Assembly (NCBI RefSeq): GCF_003368325.1
Contig: NZ_CP031467.1
Span: 3,348,001 to 3,412,000 of the forward strand
Origin: Paraburkholderia caffeinilytica
Lineage (GTDB): Bacteria; Pseudomonadota; Gammaproteobacteria; Burkholderiales; Burkholderiaceae
Direction of reading: 5' to 3'
DNA: 64,000 nt
The position numbers were made by a program, and so were the translations under genes. Shown piece after piece: positions 63,972-64,000 of the stretch (within the stretch, counting starts at the first letter, position 1; each line of letters starts with the position of its first letter). The notes beneath the pieces are model-generated. The model was given only the letters and a program-made list of their open reading frames with translations, searched no databases and was not told the origin of the DNA.

Positions 63972-64000
63972 ATGAAGAAGCGTACTCTCGCCGCATTGGC
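63972..64000 (+). CDS. Start of the next gene (partial), likely exbB-type
   Basis: ATG with a GGAG site gives MKKRTLAALA, the beginning of a signal-peptide-like sequence; the rest is outside the window. Position after tonB suggests an ExbB-type proton-channel partner, but ten residues cannot prove it. Confidence 0.35.

Noticed and set aside
1-64000. CRISPR arrays, prophage genes or complete insertion sequences
   Set aside because: No regularly spaced short repeats with unique spacers, no phage structural or integrase genes, and no transposase were seen. The repeats at 44-45 and 53.8-54.3 kb lack any coding capacity.

Overview
The window looks like a chromosomal segment of a Paraburkholderia/Burkholderia-type betaproteobacterium. 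Coding DNA is GC-rich, ribosome-binding sites are strong, the Tad pilus locus has the Burkholderia layout, and a contact-dependent-inhibition locus is ordered A-I-...-B as in Burkholderia bcp/cdi loci. No plasmid, prophage or complete insertion sequence was recognised.

Layout. 1-2.2 kb: the end of a sodium/solute symporter, tRNA-Ser(GGA), and three small genes, two of which share a 44-bp perfect palindrome as terminator. 2.4-17.2 kb (minus strand): a Tad/Flp pilus locus. It reads, in transcription order, two Flp prepilins, a degenerate third pilin-like gene, the prepilin peptidase, an AAA ATPase, RcpC/CpaB, the secretin RcpA/CpaC, a small lipoprotein, TadG, two TadE-like pseudopilins, TadZ, TadA, TadB, TadC, and then a VpsR-like sigma-54 activator. 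A sigma-54-type promoter candidate lies upstream of the pilin genes. 18.2-23.0 kb (plus strand): two GT87-type integral-membrane glycosyltransferases, a GtrB-like GT2, a methyltransferase and a GtrA-like flippase, which suggests polyprenyl-linked sugar transfer to an envelope component.

23.3-37.6 kb: a two-partner-secretion/polymorphic-toxin island. A 2807-residue CdiA-type protein ends in an AT-rich variable toxin domain and is followed by a candidate immunity gene. Next comes a displaced papain-like toxin fragment with an Imm35/YrhB-like immunity gene, then a second TpsA gene broken by one in-frame amber codon, then the only TpsB transporter. The CdiA has no transporter gene immediately beside it.

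38-56 kb: an SPFH protein, a frameshifted small membrane protein, an MFS exporter, L-asparaginase II, an unknown protein, a ~1-kb inverted-repeat element (with a partial second copy near 53.8-54.3 kb), CheV, a DUF4142 protein, a TPR-glycosyltransferase, an aldo/keto reductase, two SDRs divergent from a LysR regulator, an SSB-like protein and a tandem Asp/Glu-racemase fusion. 56.2-62.3 kb: a double-length UvrA with four ABC ATPase modules behind a near-perfect LexA box. 62.3-64 kb: a gene-poor stretch, then TonB and the first codons of the next gene, probably an ExbB-type partner.

The points most worth follow-up are the toxin island, the degenerate third pilin and sigma-54 promoter of the Tad locus, the SOS-controlled four-ATPase UvrA, the one-sided racemase fusion and the large inverted-repeat family.
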